DNA of 64,000 nucleotides from an uncultured Lachnospiraceae bacterium (GCA_910577675.1 CAJTOR010000003.1:74905-138904); one strand, 5' to 3'. Shown: positions 1 to 8,915, numbered from the stretch's first letter. Notes: generated by a model not told the origin, from the sequence alone. Numbers and translations: made by a program.

Positions 1-275
1 GATACGCCCTCGATAAGAGCTTCTTTTGCTGCGTCATAGAAATTTAACCATACCAAAAGATGAAAGAGGCTGTATCCGGTGTTTTGGTCGGCTGCCGAAA
101 GATCATTTACATTACTTGATTTTACAGATTTTTCCACTTCTGTAATTTCATCCGGAGTAAAAATCTGGTCTTCATAATCACATTCGGAAAAATTATCTTC
201 CCACCACGGGATGAATTTGCCTATGTGGTTTGTTGCCTGTTCCGATAATTTTGCAGTGATTTCCCTTAAATTCAT
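1..275 (-). CDS. Partial protein of unknown function, possibly ankyrin-like
   Basis: The open frame starts at the ATG whose complement is 273-275 and runs off the left edge of the window, so only about 91 N-terminal residues are visible. The start follows an AAAGGA-type Shine-Dalgarno. The residues are acidic and aromatic-rich (KFIPWWEDNF near the start) and end in a stretch reading SLFHLLVWLNFYDAAKEAL, which looks like an ankyrin-type helix pair. I do not recognise the family with certainty. It diverges from the ABC transporter gene at 660. Confidence 0.55.
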   Translation of the reverse strand, partial: MNLREITAKLSEQATNHIGKFIPWWEDNFSECDYEDQIFTPDEITEVEKSVKSSNVNDLSAADQNTGYSLFHLLVWLNFYDAAKEALIEGV

Positions 276-659
276 TATTCTTTCCTTTCTGCTGTTTTGA
301 GCCATATTGGTTATTTGTTGATATTACATGGTTGTTAAGTGGTTTGATAAAAAGGTTTATATTTTCAAATAAAGTTTTCCGGAAGGCATAAAGGATAGCT
401 GGCAGCCGGATCATACTTAAATTATAGCAGGGAATGGAAGTTATGGCAATCTTTAGTTTATTGCAAAATGCCAGTTGGATTAGATTGAGTTGAGCTTATT
501 TTATACATTAAGTGATAAATTGGTGATAGATTCGATTTAAAGTGCCGTCATTTTGCAAAATATATTTTTTGGGTGATTTAAGGATTATTTAATATTTTCC
601 ATGTTACAATAAATCCACTGCACAGCAGTTTCAAAAAAATTCGAGAAAGGAAATGGAAA
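276..659. other. A+T-rich divergent intergenic region
   Basis: The 384 bases separate two divergently transcribed genes. They are rich in T and A runs and contain a short hairpin near 618-628 (ctgc/gcag). A 73-codon frame on the minus strand here is a chance opening with no ribosome site and no family resemblance. I could not pick a convincing promoter, although both flanking genes need one. Confidence 0.5.
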
Positions 660-3038
660 ATGTATCTTCGAATATTGAAAAAGGATTTAAAACGGAAGAA
701 GACCATGAATGCAATTGTATTGATTTTTATTGTGCTGGCTTCAATGTTTATCGCAAGCAGCGCAAATAATCTGCTCACGGTCGCCACGGCACTCGACGAA
801 TATTTTGAGTTGGCGGATGTGCCGGATTACTGGTATGCAACCCCTTATCAGGAGGAAGCAGAACGCTTGCGTGCCTTTGTGCGGGAGAACGGTTACGGTC
901 TAAATTCCGTGGAGCTGGTTCAGATTGATCCGAGGGATATTTTAGTTGACGGGGAATGTCTTGAATACGGCAATACCGTAGTTCTTTCCGACCCGCGTGG
1001 CAGCAAGGTGTTTGACGGGGAAGGGAAGGAAATTACACAGGTGGGTGATGGGGAAATCTATATACCAGCCGGAATTTTTAACTCGGAAAAGGATGATTTT
1101 CGGGAAGGGGCTGTGATTGAGATTGAATTTGAGGGGGAGAAAAAAAGTTTTGTTTTAAAGGGTGCAACAAAGGATGCACTGTTTGGTTCCTCCATGATGG
1201 GAATGACGCGCTTTTTGGTAAGCGAGGGCGATTTCGAGTTTTTTAACCGTGACGGGCAGACAAGATTTGTTTCCCTTTCCGTTTACAGTGATGATCCGGA
1301 TTATATGGAGAAATTTAATGAGATTGATCTGAGAACTACGATGAATGTTGACCGTGCGGGGATTAAGATGATGTATATTATGGATACGCTGACTGCGGCG
1401 GTGGTGCTTGTTGTAAGTATATGCCTGATTCTGATATCCATGGTAATTTTAAGGTTTACCATACATTTTACTTTGAGCGAGGAGTTTCGGGAGATTGGGG
1501 TGATGAAAGCAGTCGGCATCCCGGACTATAAAATCCGCGGGCTTTACATTGTAAAATATCTTGCAATTTCCACCGCAGGTTCGGTGATAGGACTGATTTT
1601 AAGTGTCCCGTTCGGCAGTCTTCTGATTGGGAGTGTATCAAAAAATATTATTATATCGGGAGAAAATAAATTTTTTGTTAATGTCCTGTGCGCTGTGGCG
1701 ACGGCGGGTACAGTTGTTTTATTCTGTTATTTCTGCACAAGAAAAATCCGGGGATTTTCTCCGATTGACGCGGTAAGGAGCGGGCAGACCGGGGAGCGCT
1801 TTCACAAAAAAAGTGTGATTAAATTAAGCAGTGTCCACCTTGCACCCGTTGTTTTTATGGCGGTAAATGATATTTTGAGCGGGATGAAAAAATATATTTC
1901 GATGGTTTTAATTTTTACGCTTGGGCTACTGCTTATAATTATTCCGATAAATACCATAAATACATTGAAATCGGATGGGTTGATTACGCTGTTTAATATG
2001 GCAGACTGCGATCTTGCGATTTCGCAGGAACTTTTGTTTTCTGCGGACGGGAAGAATAAGGAGATGATTTATGAAAAGCTTAAAGAGGTGAAAGAGTTTT
2101 TGAGGGAGAACCAAATTGAGGCGGATGTTTTTCAGGAGATTATGTTCCGATTAAATATTTCCCGTATGGAAATTTCCCAGGGGGAGATTTCCATACGGGA
2201 AAAGAAAAGTTCTTCCCTCGCGTTTCTTGGCGTTGGCGGGGTTACAACAGATCAGTATACTTACCTTAGAGGAACAGCTCCAAGTGAGAAGGGGGAGGTT
2301 GCCATCAGCTATATAACAGCGGATAAGATTGGCGCAGCCATCGGGGATACTGTCGAGATCGACTTTGGGGGAAAGACAAAAAAATTTATTGTGACTGCAA
2401 TAAACCAGAGCATGAACAACTTGGGCGAAGGAATCCGTTTTTACGAGGGGGAGGAAATTGATTTTGATCTTGCGGTGGGGAGTTTTGCCATACAGATTCT
2501 ATACCGTGATAATCCGGACAGGGAAACAGAAAAGGAACGCAAAGAACTGTTAAAACAGGAGTATAATGAAACGGATGTGTTTTCGGCAGGTGAATATATC
2601 AATTATATGATCGGCGATGTGGCGGGACAGCTTGAGGGTGTCAAAAGCCTGATTCTGGGTGTTGTTTTATGTATTAATATCCTGGTTGCACTCCTTATGA
2701 TAAAGAGTTTTATTACAAGGGAGAAGGGGGAGATCGCGGTGTTAAAAGCGATTGGTTTTAAAAATACCTCCCTTGTGGCGTGGCAGTCGCTTAGGATCGG
2801 TATTGTGCTTTGTGTCAGCATTTTGCTTGGAACTTTAATTTCTAAGCCGCTTACAAAGCTTACAGTGCAGCCGGTCTTTCGGATGATGGGCGCTTACAGT
2901 ATAGAATTTGAGATTGTGCCAATTGAGGTCTATGTGCTTTATCCATTTGTCCTGCTTCTTGCGACAGTACTTGCTGCCGTGCTCGGTGCAACACAGCTTC
3001 GCAAAATAACAGCCTCCGAAACCTCAAACATAGAATAA
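660..3038 (+). CDS. ABC transporter permease, FtsX/MacB type, 792 aa
   Basis: This is a large permease with two FtsX-like domains. One membrane segment lies near residues 20-40, followed by a soluble extracytoplasmic part. A first FtsX block follows (about 240-375, containing EFREIGVMKAVGI), then another membrane segment with a second soluble part, and a C-terminal FtsX block (about 690-785, containing EKGEIAVLKAIGF). The EIGVMKAVGI-type motifs are where this family couples to its ATPase. The ATG at 660 follows GAAAGGAAATGG. The next gene encodes the matching ATPase and then a two-component system, an arrangement typical of modules that sense and expel or resist peptides or envelope-active compounds. 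The substrate cannot be read from sequence. It is not BceB-like, because that family has 10 membrane segments and one large loop. Confidence 0.9.
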   Translation: MYLRILKKDLKRKKTMNAIVLIFIVLASMFIASSANNLLTVATALDEYFELADVPDYWYATPYQEEAERLRAFVRENGYGLNSVELVQIDPRDILVDGECLEYGNTVVLSDPRGSKVFDGEGKEITQVGDGEIYIPAGIFNSEKDDFREGAVIEIEFEGEKKSFVLKGATKDALFGSSMMGMTRFLVSEGDFEFFNRDGQTRFVSLSVYSDDPDYMEKFNEIDLRTTMNVDRAGIKMMYIMDTLTAAVVLVVSICLILISMVILRFTIHFTLSEEFREIGVMKAVGIPDYKIRGLYIVKYLAISTAGSVIGLILSVPFGSLLIGSVSKNIIISGENKFFVNVLCAVATAGTVVLFCYFCTRKIRGFSPIDAVRSGQTGERFHKKSVIKLSSVHLAPVVFMAVNDILSGMKKYISMVLIFTLGLLLIIIPINTINTLKSDGLITLFNMADCDLAISQELLFSADGKNKEMIYEKLKEVKEFLRENQIEADVFQEIMFRLNISRMEISQGEISIREKKSSSLAFLGVGGVTTDQYTYLRGTAPSEKGEVAISYITADKIGAAIGDTVEIDFGGKTKKFIVTAINQSMNNLGEGIRFYEGEEIDFDLAVGSFAIQILYRDNPDRETEKERKELLKQEYNETDVFSAGEYINYMIGDVAGQLEGVKSLILGVVLCINILVALLMIKSFITREKGEIAVLKAIGFKNTSLVAWQSLRIGIVLCVSILLGTLISKPLTKLTVQPVFRMMGAYSIEFEIVPIEVYVLYPFVLLLATVLAAVLGATQLRKITASETSNIE

Positions 3039-3052
3039 CAACAAACATATGC

Positions 3053-3256
3053 GCGGAACTAAAACAGCGAAACACCGGACAGCGCCCGGAAGGATTTTAC
3101 AGCGCAGGGCGGGGGAAAATACTTCCAAGGATAGGGGGTGCGGGAAGGAGTTACGCGGAACTAAAACAGCGTAACTCCGGACAGCGCCCGGAAGGATTTT
3201 ACACCGCAGGGCGGGGGAAAATCCTTCCAAGGATAGGGAGTGCGGGAAGGAGTTAC
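3053..3256. repeat. Tandem duplication, two 102-bp units
   Basis: Two copies (3053-3154 and 3155-3256) match apart from a handful of bases. The first 8 bases of a third copy (gcggaact) follow at 3257-3264. The array fills the gap between the permease and ATPase genes and is G+C-rich, with self-complementary stretches such as cccgg/ccggg and aagg/cctt. It probably lies in the transcript between the two genes. Confidence 0.95.
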
Positions 3257-3284
3257 GCGGAACTTATAATAGGAGAAATAAATT

Positions 3285-4052
3285 ATGGAATCGATTTTGA
3301 AAGTGAAAGATTTGTGTAAGACTTATATTGTAAACAAGCGCCAGAACAATGTCCTGCGAAATGTGAGTTTTGAGGTGGGAAAGGGTGAGATGTTGGCAGT
3401 GATGGGACCTTCCGGATCAGGAAAATCAACCCTGTTGTATACGGTTTCCGGAATGGACACCCCGACCTCGGGGGAGGTGGATTTTTGTGGCAGCGACATC
3501 GCGAAAATGAATGCTGGGGAATTATCAAAGCTGAGGCTTGACCGGATGGGCTTTATATTCCAGCAGATGTATATGCTGAAAAATCTGACCGTGCTCGACA
3601 ATATTATACTGCCGGCCTTCCAGTCAAAAGAAAACACAAAGAGCCGGAAAGAAAAACTTGCCGACGGGCAGAGGCTGATGAAAAAACTGGGGATAGCGCA
3701 GATCGCAGACAATGATATCAACGAAGTTTCCGGCGGGCAGCTCCAGCGCGCCTGCATCTGCCGCAGCATGATAAACAGCCCGCAGATGATTTTTGCCGAC
3801 GAGCCGACAGGGGCACTTAACCGCGCCGCATCGGATGAGGTGATGGAGGAATTGATAAAACTGAATGCGGAGGGGACAACTGTTATGCTTGTAACCCACG
3901 ATGTGCTGGTGGCGGCAAAATGTAAGCGGGTACTCTATATTGTTGACGGGAACATTAAAGGGGAGTATACTTTGGGGGAATACGATGTTGCGGCGGGGAT
4001 GCGCGGGCGTGAGAGAGTGCTTGCTGGCTGGCTGATGGAGATGGGCTGGTAG
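3285..4052 (+). CDS. ABC transporter ATP-binding protein, 255 aa
   Basis: This is the ATPase partner of the permease at 660. Walker A is GPSGSGKST (residues 41-49), followed by a Q-loop (GFIFQQMYML), the signature VSGGQLQR, Walker B MIFADEPTG and an H-loop (VTHD). It belongs to the LolD/MacB/BceA-like group that pairs with FtsX-type permeases. The start follows AGGAGAAATAAATT. The roughly 35 C-terminal residues after the nucleotide-binding fold are not recognisable as a separate domain. The permease, ATPase, regulator and kinase genes are consecutive and all on the plus strand, so they probably form one functional unit. Confidence 0.95.
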   Translation: MESILKVKDLCKTYIVNKRQNNVLRNVSFEVGKGEMLAVMGPSGSGKSTLLYTVSGMDTPTSGEVDFCGSDIAKMNAGELSKLRLDRMGFIFQQMYMLKNLTVLDNIILPAFQSKENTKSRKEKLADGQRLMKKLGIAQIADNDINEVSGGQLQRACICRSMINSPQMIFADEPTGALNRAASDEVMEELIKLNAEGTTVMLVTHDVLVAAKCKRVLYIVDGNIKGEYTLGEYDVAAGMRGRERVLAGWLMEMGW

Positions 4053-4149
4053 GAGAATAGTGTGAAAAATAGTTCTATTTGAGCCGCCCAAAGCGGTATG
4101 GGGATTAATATGGCTTGCCGCATAAATACGGGAGGGGGTGTAAATACCG

Positions 4150-4812
4150 GTGGTGGATATTTTAATTGTGGAAGACAACAGGGAACTTTCGGGGCTGCTT
4201 TGTGATTTCTTAAAAGGGGAGCGTTACAGCGTGGCGGTGGCAGAAAGCGGGGAGCAGGCGCTTGCCATATATAACAGGGAAGGGGTAAAGCTTGTGATTC
4301 TCGATATTATGTTGCCGGGGATGGATGGTTTTGCAGTCTGCAAAAAAATCCGCAGTGGAGGGAATACGCCGATTTTAATTGTCAGTGCGAAGACGGCGAA
4401 AGAAGATAAACTGAACGGTCTTTTGCAGGGGGCGGATGACTATATTGAGAAGCCGTATGATATCGATATTATGCTTGCGAAAATCGACGGGATTTTCAAG
4501 CGCCGCTATGCGTTTGATACGCTTTCTGACGGGGAACTTTTTGTGAACCGGGCGGCGCGCACGGTCACAAAGGGAGGCAGGGAAATTGAGATGAGGGCAA
4601 AGGAATTTGACCTTTTGGTGCTGCTGCTAGAAAACAGGGGAAGGGCGCTTGACAAGGAGTATATTTTTGAACAGATATGGGGGAGCGATAGCTTTTCCGA
4701 GCCGCAGACACTGACTGTCCATATCAAATGGCTGCGTGAAAAGATTGAGGAGAACCCTAAGCACCCGCAGAAAATCCTGACCGTCTGGGGTGTGGGGTAC
4801 CGTTACTTATGA
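4150..4812 (+). CDS. Response regulator, OmpR/PhoB type, 220 aa
   Basis: An N-terminal receiver domain carries the acidic pocket (VEDN) and the phosphoacceptor Asp52 in VILDIMLPGMDGF. The conserved Lys is in EKPYD. A C-terminal winged-helix domain of OmpR/PhoB type ends in the usual VWGVGYRYL. The likely start is the GTG at 4150, with a G-rich site (GGAGGGGG) about ten bases upstream; a second GTG follows directly. The stop overlaps the kinase start by 4 bases (ATGA), so the two are translationally coupled. It probably controls the adjacent ABC transporter. Confidence 0.95.
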   Translation: MVDILIVEDNRELSGLLCDFLKGERYSVAVAESGEQALAIYNREGVKLVILDIMLPGMDGFAVCKKIRSGGNTPILIVSAKTAKEDKLNGLLQGADDYIEKPYDIDIMLAKIDGIFKRRYAFDTLSDGELFVNRAARTVTKGGREIEMRAKEFDLLVLLLENRGRALDKEYIFEQIWGSDSFSEPQTLTVHIKWLREKIEENPKHPQKILTVWGVGYRYL

Positions 4813-6086
4813 GGGGGTTTAACCGGATTTTGGCGGCTGTCGCTATTGTAACCGCAATAATATTTCTCTGTGCAAATCTTTTTCTGGCTTATTGCGGGGA
4901 TTTTAGCCGGGAAAGACCGTACCGGGTGGAAGTAAGCCGGATTGCGAAAGAAATCGGGAGGAACGGGTTTGAGGCACTTTCGCTTGAAGGATATCGGTAT
5001 GTGGTCAATGTGGAAAAAATAGGGGAAGAAGTTTCGGATGGCTATTGGGATATCGCAGTTGGTGGGAGTGTATACAGCTTTGAGGGGAATTGTGATTATC
5101 TTATCCGCGGAATCGAAGGGATACTCTATCGCTTTGATTATATTGTGGATGCGGGGGATGGCAGAAGAATTGTATTTTTAGTAAATATTGTGCTTGGCAT
5201 AATGGGTCTTTTGATATTTGGCATCTTGTTCTATGTCCGTTCTCAGATTCTTCGACCTTTAAAAGAACTTGTGGATGTTCCGCGCCAGCTCTCCCGCGGG
5301 ATGCTTACCGTCCCTATAAAGGAGAATAAAAACCGTTTTTTCGGGCAGCTTGCCTGGGGGATGGATTTGCTGCGGGAGAGTATGGAGGAACAAAAAAAGC
5401 AGGCATTGAGGCAGCAGCAAGAGCATGAAACAATGCTTTCTTCACTTTCGCACGATATTAAGACACCGCTTTCGGCAATCAAGTTATACGCGAAAGCCCT
5501 GGAGAGAGGGCTGTACGAGGAGCGGGGGCGGCAGTTGGAAATTATGGGGAACATTGGGAAAAAAGCGGATGAAATCGAGGTGTATGTCGGGCAGTTGACA
5601 AAAGCCCTGAGGGAGGATTTTTTAAGTCTTTCCATAAAGAATGAGGAGTTTTATCTTTCTGCACTTTTGCAGGAGATAAAGCAGCACTATCGGGAAAGCC
5701 TATTGCTTGCGGGGACGGATTTTATTGTTGTGCAATCTTTTGATTGCCTTTTGGCGGGCGATATGGACCGCGGTGTCGAGGTTTTGCAGAATTTTGTGGA
5801 AAATGCTATTAAATATGGCGATGGCAAGTGGATTTCGCTTGATTTTTCTCAGGAGGAGGATTGTGTGCTGGCAACTGTGAGAAACAGTGGATGTACGCTT
5901 TTTGATTCGGAGCTGCCCCATATTTTTGAAAGTTTCTGGCGCGGCTCAAATGTCGGTGCAGTGCCCGGGAGCGGGCTGGGGCTTTTTATATGCCGCCAGC
6001 TAATGCACAGGATGGGCGGGGAAGTTTTTGCGGCGAGGGAGGGGGATGTATTTGCAGTGACGGCGGTATTTGGAAAAGCCTTATAA
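4809..6086 (+). CDS. Sensor histidine kinase, 425 aa
   Basis: Two membrane segments (about residues 5-26 and 119-142) enclose a roughly 90-residue extracytoplasmic sensor. A HAMP-like linker follows, then a HisKA domain with the phosphorylatable His215 in SLSHDIKTPLS. The ATPase domain has the N-box (NFVENAIKYGDG) and the G-box (PGSGLGLFICRQL). It would phosphorylate the upstream regulator. Its last 29 bases lie inside a 47-bp sequence that is duplicated about 610 bp downstream (see the direct repeats). Confidence 0.95.
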   Translation: MRGFNRILAAVAIVTAIIFLCANLFLAYCGDFSRERPYRVEVSRIAKEIGRNGFEALSLEGYRYVVNVEKIGEEVSDGYWDIAVGGSVYSFEGNCDYLIRGIEGILYRFDYIVDAGDGRRIVFLVNIVLGIMGLLIFGILFYVRSQILRPLKELVDVPRQLSRGMLTVPIKENKNRFFGQLAWGMDLLRESMEEQKKQALRQQQEHETMLSSLSHDIKTPLSAIKLYAKALERGLYEERGRQLEIMGNIGKKADEIEVYVGQLTKALREDFLSLSIKNEEFYLSALLQEIKQHYRESLLLAGTDFIVVQSFDCLLAGDMDRGVEVLQNFVENAIKYGDGKWISLDFSQEEDCVLATVRNSGCTLFDSELPHIFESFWRGSNVGAVPGSGLGLFICRQLMHRMGGEVFAAREGDVFAVTAVFGKAL

Positions 6087-6104
6087 GCGCTTACCAGGAA
6101 AAAA
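6058..6104. repeat. 47-bp direct repeat, left copy
   Basis: This matches 6668-6714 at 46 of 47 positions (g/a difference at the eighth base). It covers the last codons and stop of the histidine kinase. The two copies bracket the toxin-antitoxin cassette like a target duplication or att-like pair. Confidence 0.97.
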
Positions 6105-6142
6105 CGGAAATCCGTACCAGCTACAGATTTCCGCTTTTATTT
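6105..6142 (+). terminator. Intrinsic terminator after the kinase gene
   Basis: cggaaatc (6105-6112) pairs with gatttccg (6126-6133) and is followed by a T-rich run (cttttatttt). It begins exactly where the left 47-bp repeat ends. Confidence 0.8.
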
Positions 6143-6181
6143 TGCGGTGTATTGCAATAGCGGCTAATAAAACAATAATGG

Positions 6182-6376
6182 TTAAAACTTGTAATTTATT
6201 CCACTTTGTTTTAATATTGCATTTGCAGTATGCCTAGATTTGATTTTTGTATCAACTGTTACATGACATCCTGAGAGAGGACTGTACCAAATATCGTGGT
6301 CACCTTTTCCATGTCGCAGGAATGTACATCCATTCTGTGACAGGAGCATCCGCACTTTTTTTTCATATTCTGCCAT
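6182..6376 (-). CDS. hicA: HicA-like mRNA interferase toxin, 64 aa
   Basis: A small basic protein of the double-stranded-RNA-binding fold used by HicA toxins. The motif RHGKGDHDIWYSP carries the family's histidine region, and the C-terminal helix reads IKSRHTANAILKQSGI, a strong HicA hallmark. HicA toxins degrade mRNA until their antitoxin binds them. Its ATG overlaps the antitoxin stop by one base (TAATG), so translation is coupled. The order antitoxin then toxin is reversed relative to classic hicAB but is common for DUF1902-linked pairs. Confidence 0.85.
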   Translation of the reverse strand: MAEYEKKVRMLLSQNGCTFLRHGKGDHDIWYSPLSGCHVTVDTKIKSRHTANAILKQSGINYKF

Positions 6377-6594
6377 TATAGAACCACCCTTTCATGGCGC
6401 TCTGAACGGAAAGACAATGAAAAAGTCTTTTCTTTTGCAGAGTTTAGGGAAAGTAGTTCTGGCACGGCAAAACGTGTGCGTTCCAACAGAGCGTCAAAGG
6501 AACCTGATTCCAAGACAAGACCAGGAATATCCTCGCTGGTAGCAATCCATACGCCAGCTTCGTTATCCCAGGTGAAATTGATAATATATTCCAT
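6376..6594 (-). CDS. hicB: DUF1902/HicB-like antitoxin, 72 aa
   Basis: The protein begins with a beta-rich domain reading FTWDNEAGVWIATSEDIPGL, followed by VPELLSLN, both typical of DUF1902, a short HicB-like fold. It would neutralise the toxin encoded immediately downstream and probably represses its own promoter. I see no separate ribbon-helix-helix domain. An AGGAGGT ribosome site precedes the ATG (complement 6592-6594). Confidence 0.85.
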   Translation of the reverse strand: MEYIINFTWDNEAGVWIATSEDIPGLVLESGSFDALLERTRFAVPELLSLNSAKEKTFSLSFRSERHERVVL

Positions 6595-6617
6595 TCATGT
6601 GTACCTCCTGTAAAACT

Positions 6618-6645
6618 ATTATAGCATAGCTTTGAAATTTGTAAA
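6618..6645 (-). promoter_or_regulatory. Promoter of the toxin-antitoxin pair
   Basis: On the minus strand a -35 box TTTACA (complement 6640-6645) is followed by a 16-base spacer and -10 TATAAT (complement 6618-6623), 24 bases upstream of the antitoxin ATG. Confidence 0.75.
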
Positions 6646-6667
6646 CAGGATATAGGAAAAAGGAGGT

Positions 6668-6714
6668 TGACGGCAGTATTTGGAAAAGCCTTATAAGCGC
6701 TTACCAGGAAAAAA
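6668..6714. repeat. 47-bp direct repeat, right copy
   Basis: The right partner of 6058-6104. It contains the last four codons and stop of spoIIR on the minus strand and the last codons of the kinase reading frame on the plus strand. The undisturbed chromosome therefore probably had one copy, where the two convergent genes met tail to tail. Confidence 0.97.
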
Positions 6715-7591
6715 TTTCTTTGATTTTTGTAAGCAGAGGAAAGCGGATTTTCGGTTTCTCTGTTTCTCTTGGCGCGTAATCAAACAGGATGCGGCAGGTC
6801 TGTTCACAGAATTCCATACTTGCATCCGTGGACTTAAAAAGCGCCTCGTCGGGGAAGATAAGGGCGTATTCCTCCTCGGTCAGAAGTTCGCGCAGTTCTT
6901 CCTTTGATTCGGCGGGAAGTGTCCCCGTTGTAACGTCGATAAAACAGAGCTGCGGGAAGACAAGGCACCACCAGTTTTTTCCGGATGCGCTGCCAAGGCA
7001 TATTTTTAATGCATCGTATTCCCCGGCAGGAAGTACCAGATCCCCGTAGAGTTTGATCGGAAAATAGGTACTTGAAAGCCTTGCACTCGCCGTGTAGGAA
7101 AATCCGTTATCCGAAAGAACTTTGTTTGCGGTAGCGGTGAGTGAATCTAACTGGGAGCTTATAATCTCAATAGCTTCCTGCTTTGTCGTTACATTCTCCA
7201 GATAGGGTTTGAGATATGTAATGACAGCGTCACGGACGGCGAGCTTTACGTTTTGGTCAGCATCGGAATTGCTGTCCGCGATAATATGAAGGCGCAGTAC
7301 CTGCTCAGCAAGCGCTGCCTGTAAGGCGGGTGCATTTGCGGATGCAATCTGCGGGTCGTCGCAAGAATCTGCCGGCGCGGCATTCGAAAAAGCAATGTGG
7401 CGGCATGATTTTGCAGTATCCGCAAAGCTTTTCAGTGCCACGGGAAATGGCGGCAATTCTTGGGTACTTCGGCAGCCCATCAAAAATAGCAGGAATCCCA
7501 GCCAGAAAAACAAAGCTACAACAAAAAGTGAAAACAGCATAAAAATAAGTGGGAGGAAGCCTGTGGGCTTCTTTAATTTTTTTGTACTCAT
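6701..7591 (-). CDS. spoIIR: Stage II sporulation protein R
   Basis: SpoIIR is the forespore-made secreted signal that triggers SpoIIGA to process pro-sigma-E in the mother cell. Diagnostic blocks are LRLHIIADSNSDADQNVKLAVRD, FPIKLYGDLVLPAGEYDALK and GKNWWCLVFPQLCFID. A hydrophobic N-terminal anchor lies at about residues 12-35. The 296 residues exceed the short Bacillus form because of a roughly 60-residue linker after the anchor, which is common in clostridia. The ATG complement is 7589-7591, with AAAGGA upstream. The stop lies inside the right 47-bp repeat. Confidence 0.93.
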   Translation of the reverse strand: MSTKKLKKPTGFLPLIFMLFSLFVVALFFWLGFLLFLMGCRSTQELPPFPVALKSFADTAKSCRHIAFSNAAPADSCDDPQIASANAPALQAALAEQVLRLHIIADSNSDADQNVKLAVRDAVITYLKPYLENVTTKQEAIEIISSQLDSLTATANKVLSDNGFSYTASARLSSTYFPIKLYGDLVLPAGEYDALKICLGSASGKNWWCLVFPQLCFIDVTTGTLPAESKEELRELLTEEEYALIFPDEALFKSTDASMEFCEQTCRILFDYAPRETEKPKIRFPLLTKIKEIFSW

Positions 7592-7734
7592 AAATATAAA
7601 ATCCTTTCTGCAATGATTTTACTCTTTCCGCATATAATCTAGCGGGGCTTAACCGGAATAAGTGAGCCTAGTTTTGTTCCTGCTACAAGTATTGCCATGC
7701 GGTAAGGCATTTATTCAAGCCATGCTTTTTTGGA

Positions 7735-7763
7735 TTGAATTGTGTGTGGGCTTGTGGTAAAAT
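7735..7763 (+). promoter_or_regulatory. Promoter of the ddl-murI operon
   Basis: -35 TTGAAT (7735-7740), a 17-base spacer and -10 TAAAAT (7758-7763), 42 bases before the ddl start codon. Confidence 0.7.
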
Positions 7764-7804
7764 AGTAGAATATGGATAGAATGCCTTAGAAAGAGGGGAT
7801 AATA

Positions 7805-8881
7805 ATGAAAAAAACAGTGGTGGTTTTGTTTGGCGGGCAGTCTTCGGAACATGAGATATCCTGCATGTCCGCGCAGACAGTAGTGGGCGCGATGGACAAA
7901 GATAAATATAATGTGATTTTGATCGGTATCACAAAGGAGGGGCATTGGCTGCATGTTCCGCATGTGAACCGGATTGCGGATGGGAGCTGGTATAAAAGCG
8001 GGAAGCGCGCGGTGATTTCGCCGGATGCGGGGATGCACTCCGTCCTTGTTTTTTCCGATCCGGAATGCGAGGGGAGCGCCGCAGTTTCCGCCATTGTAGT
8101 GGATGTGGTATTCCCGGTGCTCCACGGGCTTTTCGGAGAGGACGGTACGGTGCAGGGGCTTCTTGAACTGGCGAAAATCCCGTATGTGGGGTGCGGCGTG
8201 CTGGCATCCGCAGTTTCCATGGATAAGCTGTACACGAAATTGATAGTGGAGAGATTAAAGATACGGCAGGCGCGCTATGTGGGTGTGGGGCGGCATGAAC
8301 TTGCCGGGGAATGTTTAGATGCAGTGGAACGTGTGGAAGGTGCACTTTCCTACCCGGTTTTTGTCAAGCCCGCCAATGCGGGTTCTTCCCGCGGCGTGTC
8401 GAGGGCGGAGAACAGGGAGGAGTTAATCAGGGCTCTGAAACTTGCTGCGGAGCATGACCGCAAGATACTGGTGGAGGAAATGATTGTCGGGCGGGAGATT
8501 GAATGTGCGGTTTTGGGCGGTCAGGATGCTAAAGCTTCAGGGGTTGGAGAGATCCTTGCGGCGGCAGAATTCTATGATTACGACGCAAAGTATAACAGTG
8601 AGGAATCAAAGACTGTAATCTCGCCGGAGCTGCCGGAAGAAAAGGTGGAGGAGATAAGGCGGGATGCTTTAAGGATTTTTGGCGCGGTGGATGGATATGG
8701 GCTTTCCAGGGTGGATTTTTTTATTGAGGATGGCACGGGCGAAGTGGTGTTTAACGAGATCAATACCATGCCTGGCTTTACATCCATCAGTATGTACCCA
8801 ATGCTCTTTGAGGCGCAGGGTATATCAAAAAAGGATCTGGTTGACGGGCTGATTGATATGGCATATGCGCGCGCTTTATAA
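7805..8881 (+). CDS. ddl: D-alanine--D-alanine ligase
   Basis: An ATP-grasp enzyme joining two D-alanines for the peptidoglycan stem peptide. The N-terminus VVLFGGQSSEHEISCMSA is the family signature. Later blocks include HGLFGEDGTVQGLLEL, PVFVKPANAGSSRGVSRA (ATP-binding loop) and VVFNEINTMPGFTSISMYP (metal-binding and omega-loop). The 358 residues are full length. A GAAAGAGGGG site precedes the ATG. It leads an operon with murI, which supplies D-glutamate for the same pathway. Confidence 0.97.
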   Translation: MKKTVVVLFGGQSSEHEISCMSAQTVVGAMDKDKYNVILIGITKEGHWLHVPHVNRIADGSWYKSGKRAVISPDAGMHSVLVFSDPECEGSAAVSAIVVDVVFPVLHGLFGEDGTVQGLLELAKIPYVGCGVLASAVSMDKLYTKLIVERLKIRQARYVGVGRHELAGECLDAVERVEGALSYPVFVKPANAGSSRGVSRAENREELIRALKLAAEHDRKILVEEMIVGREIECAVLGGQDAKASGVGEILAAAEFYDYDAKYNSEESKTVISPELPEEKVEEIRRDALRIFGAVDGYGLSRVDFFIEDGTGEVVFNEINTMPGFTSISMYPMLFEAQGISKKDLVDGLIDMAYARAL

Positions 8882-8915
8882 GGCGGTCTGAATTTTTATT
8901 CTGGGAGGATTTAAT

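Noticed and set aside
193..414. 73-codon minus-strand frame near the left edge
   Set aside because: It overlaps the partial gene ending at 275 in another frame, with no ribosome site and low-complexity K/N/H composition.
3024..3230. Minus-strand frame with internal repeats between the ABC genes
   Set aside because: The repetition comes from the 102-bp tandem duplication; there is no promoter or ribosome site and no family resemblance.
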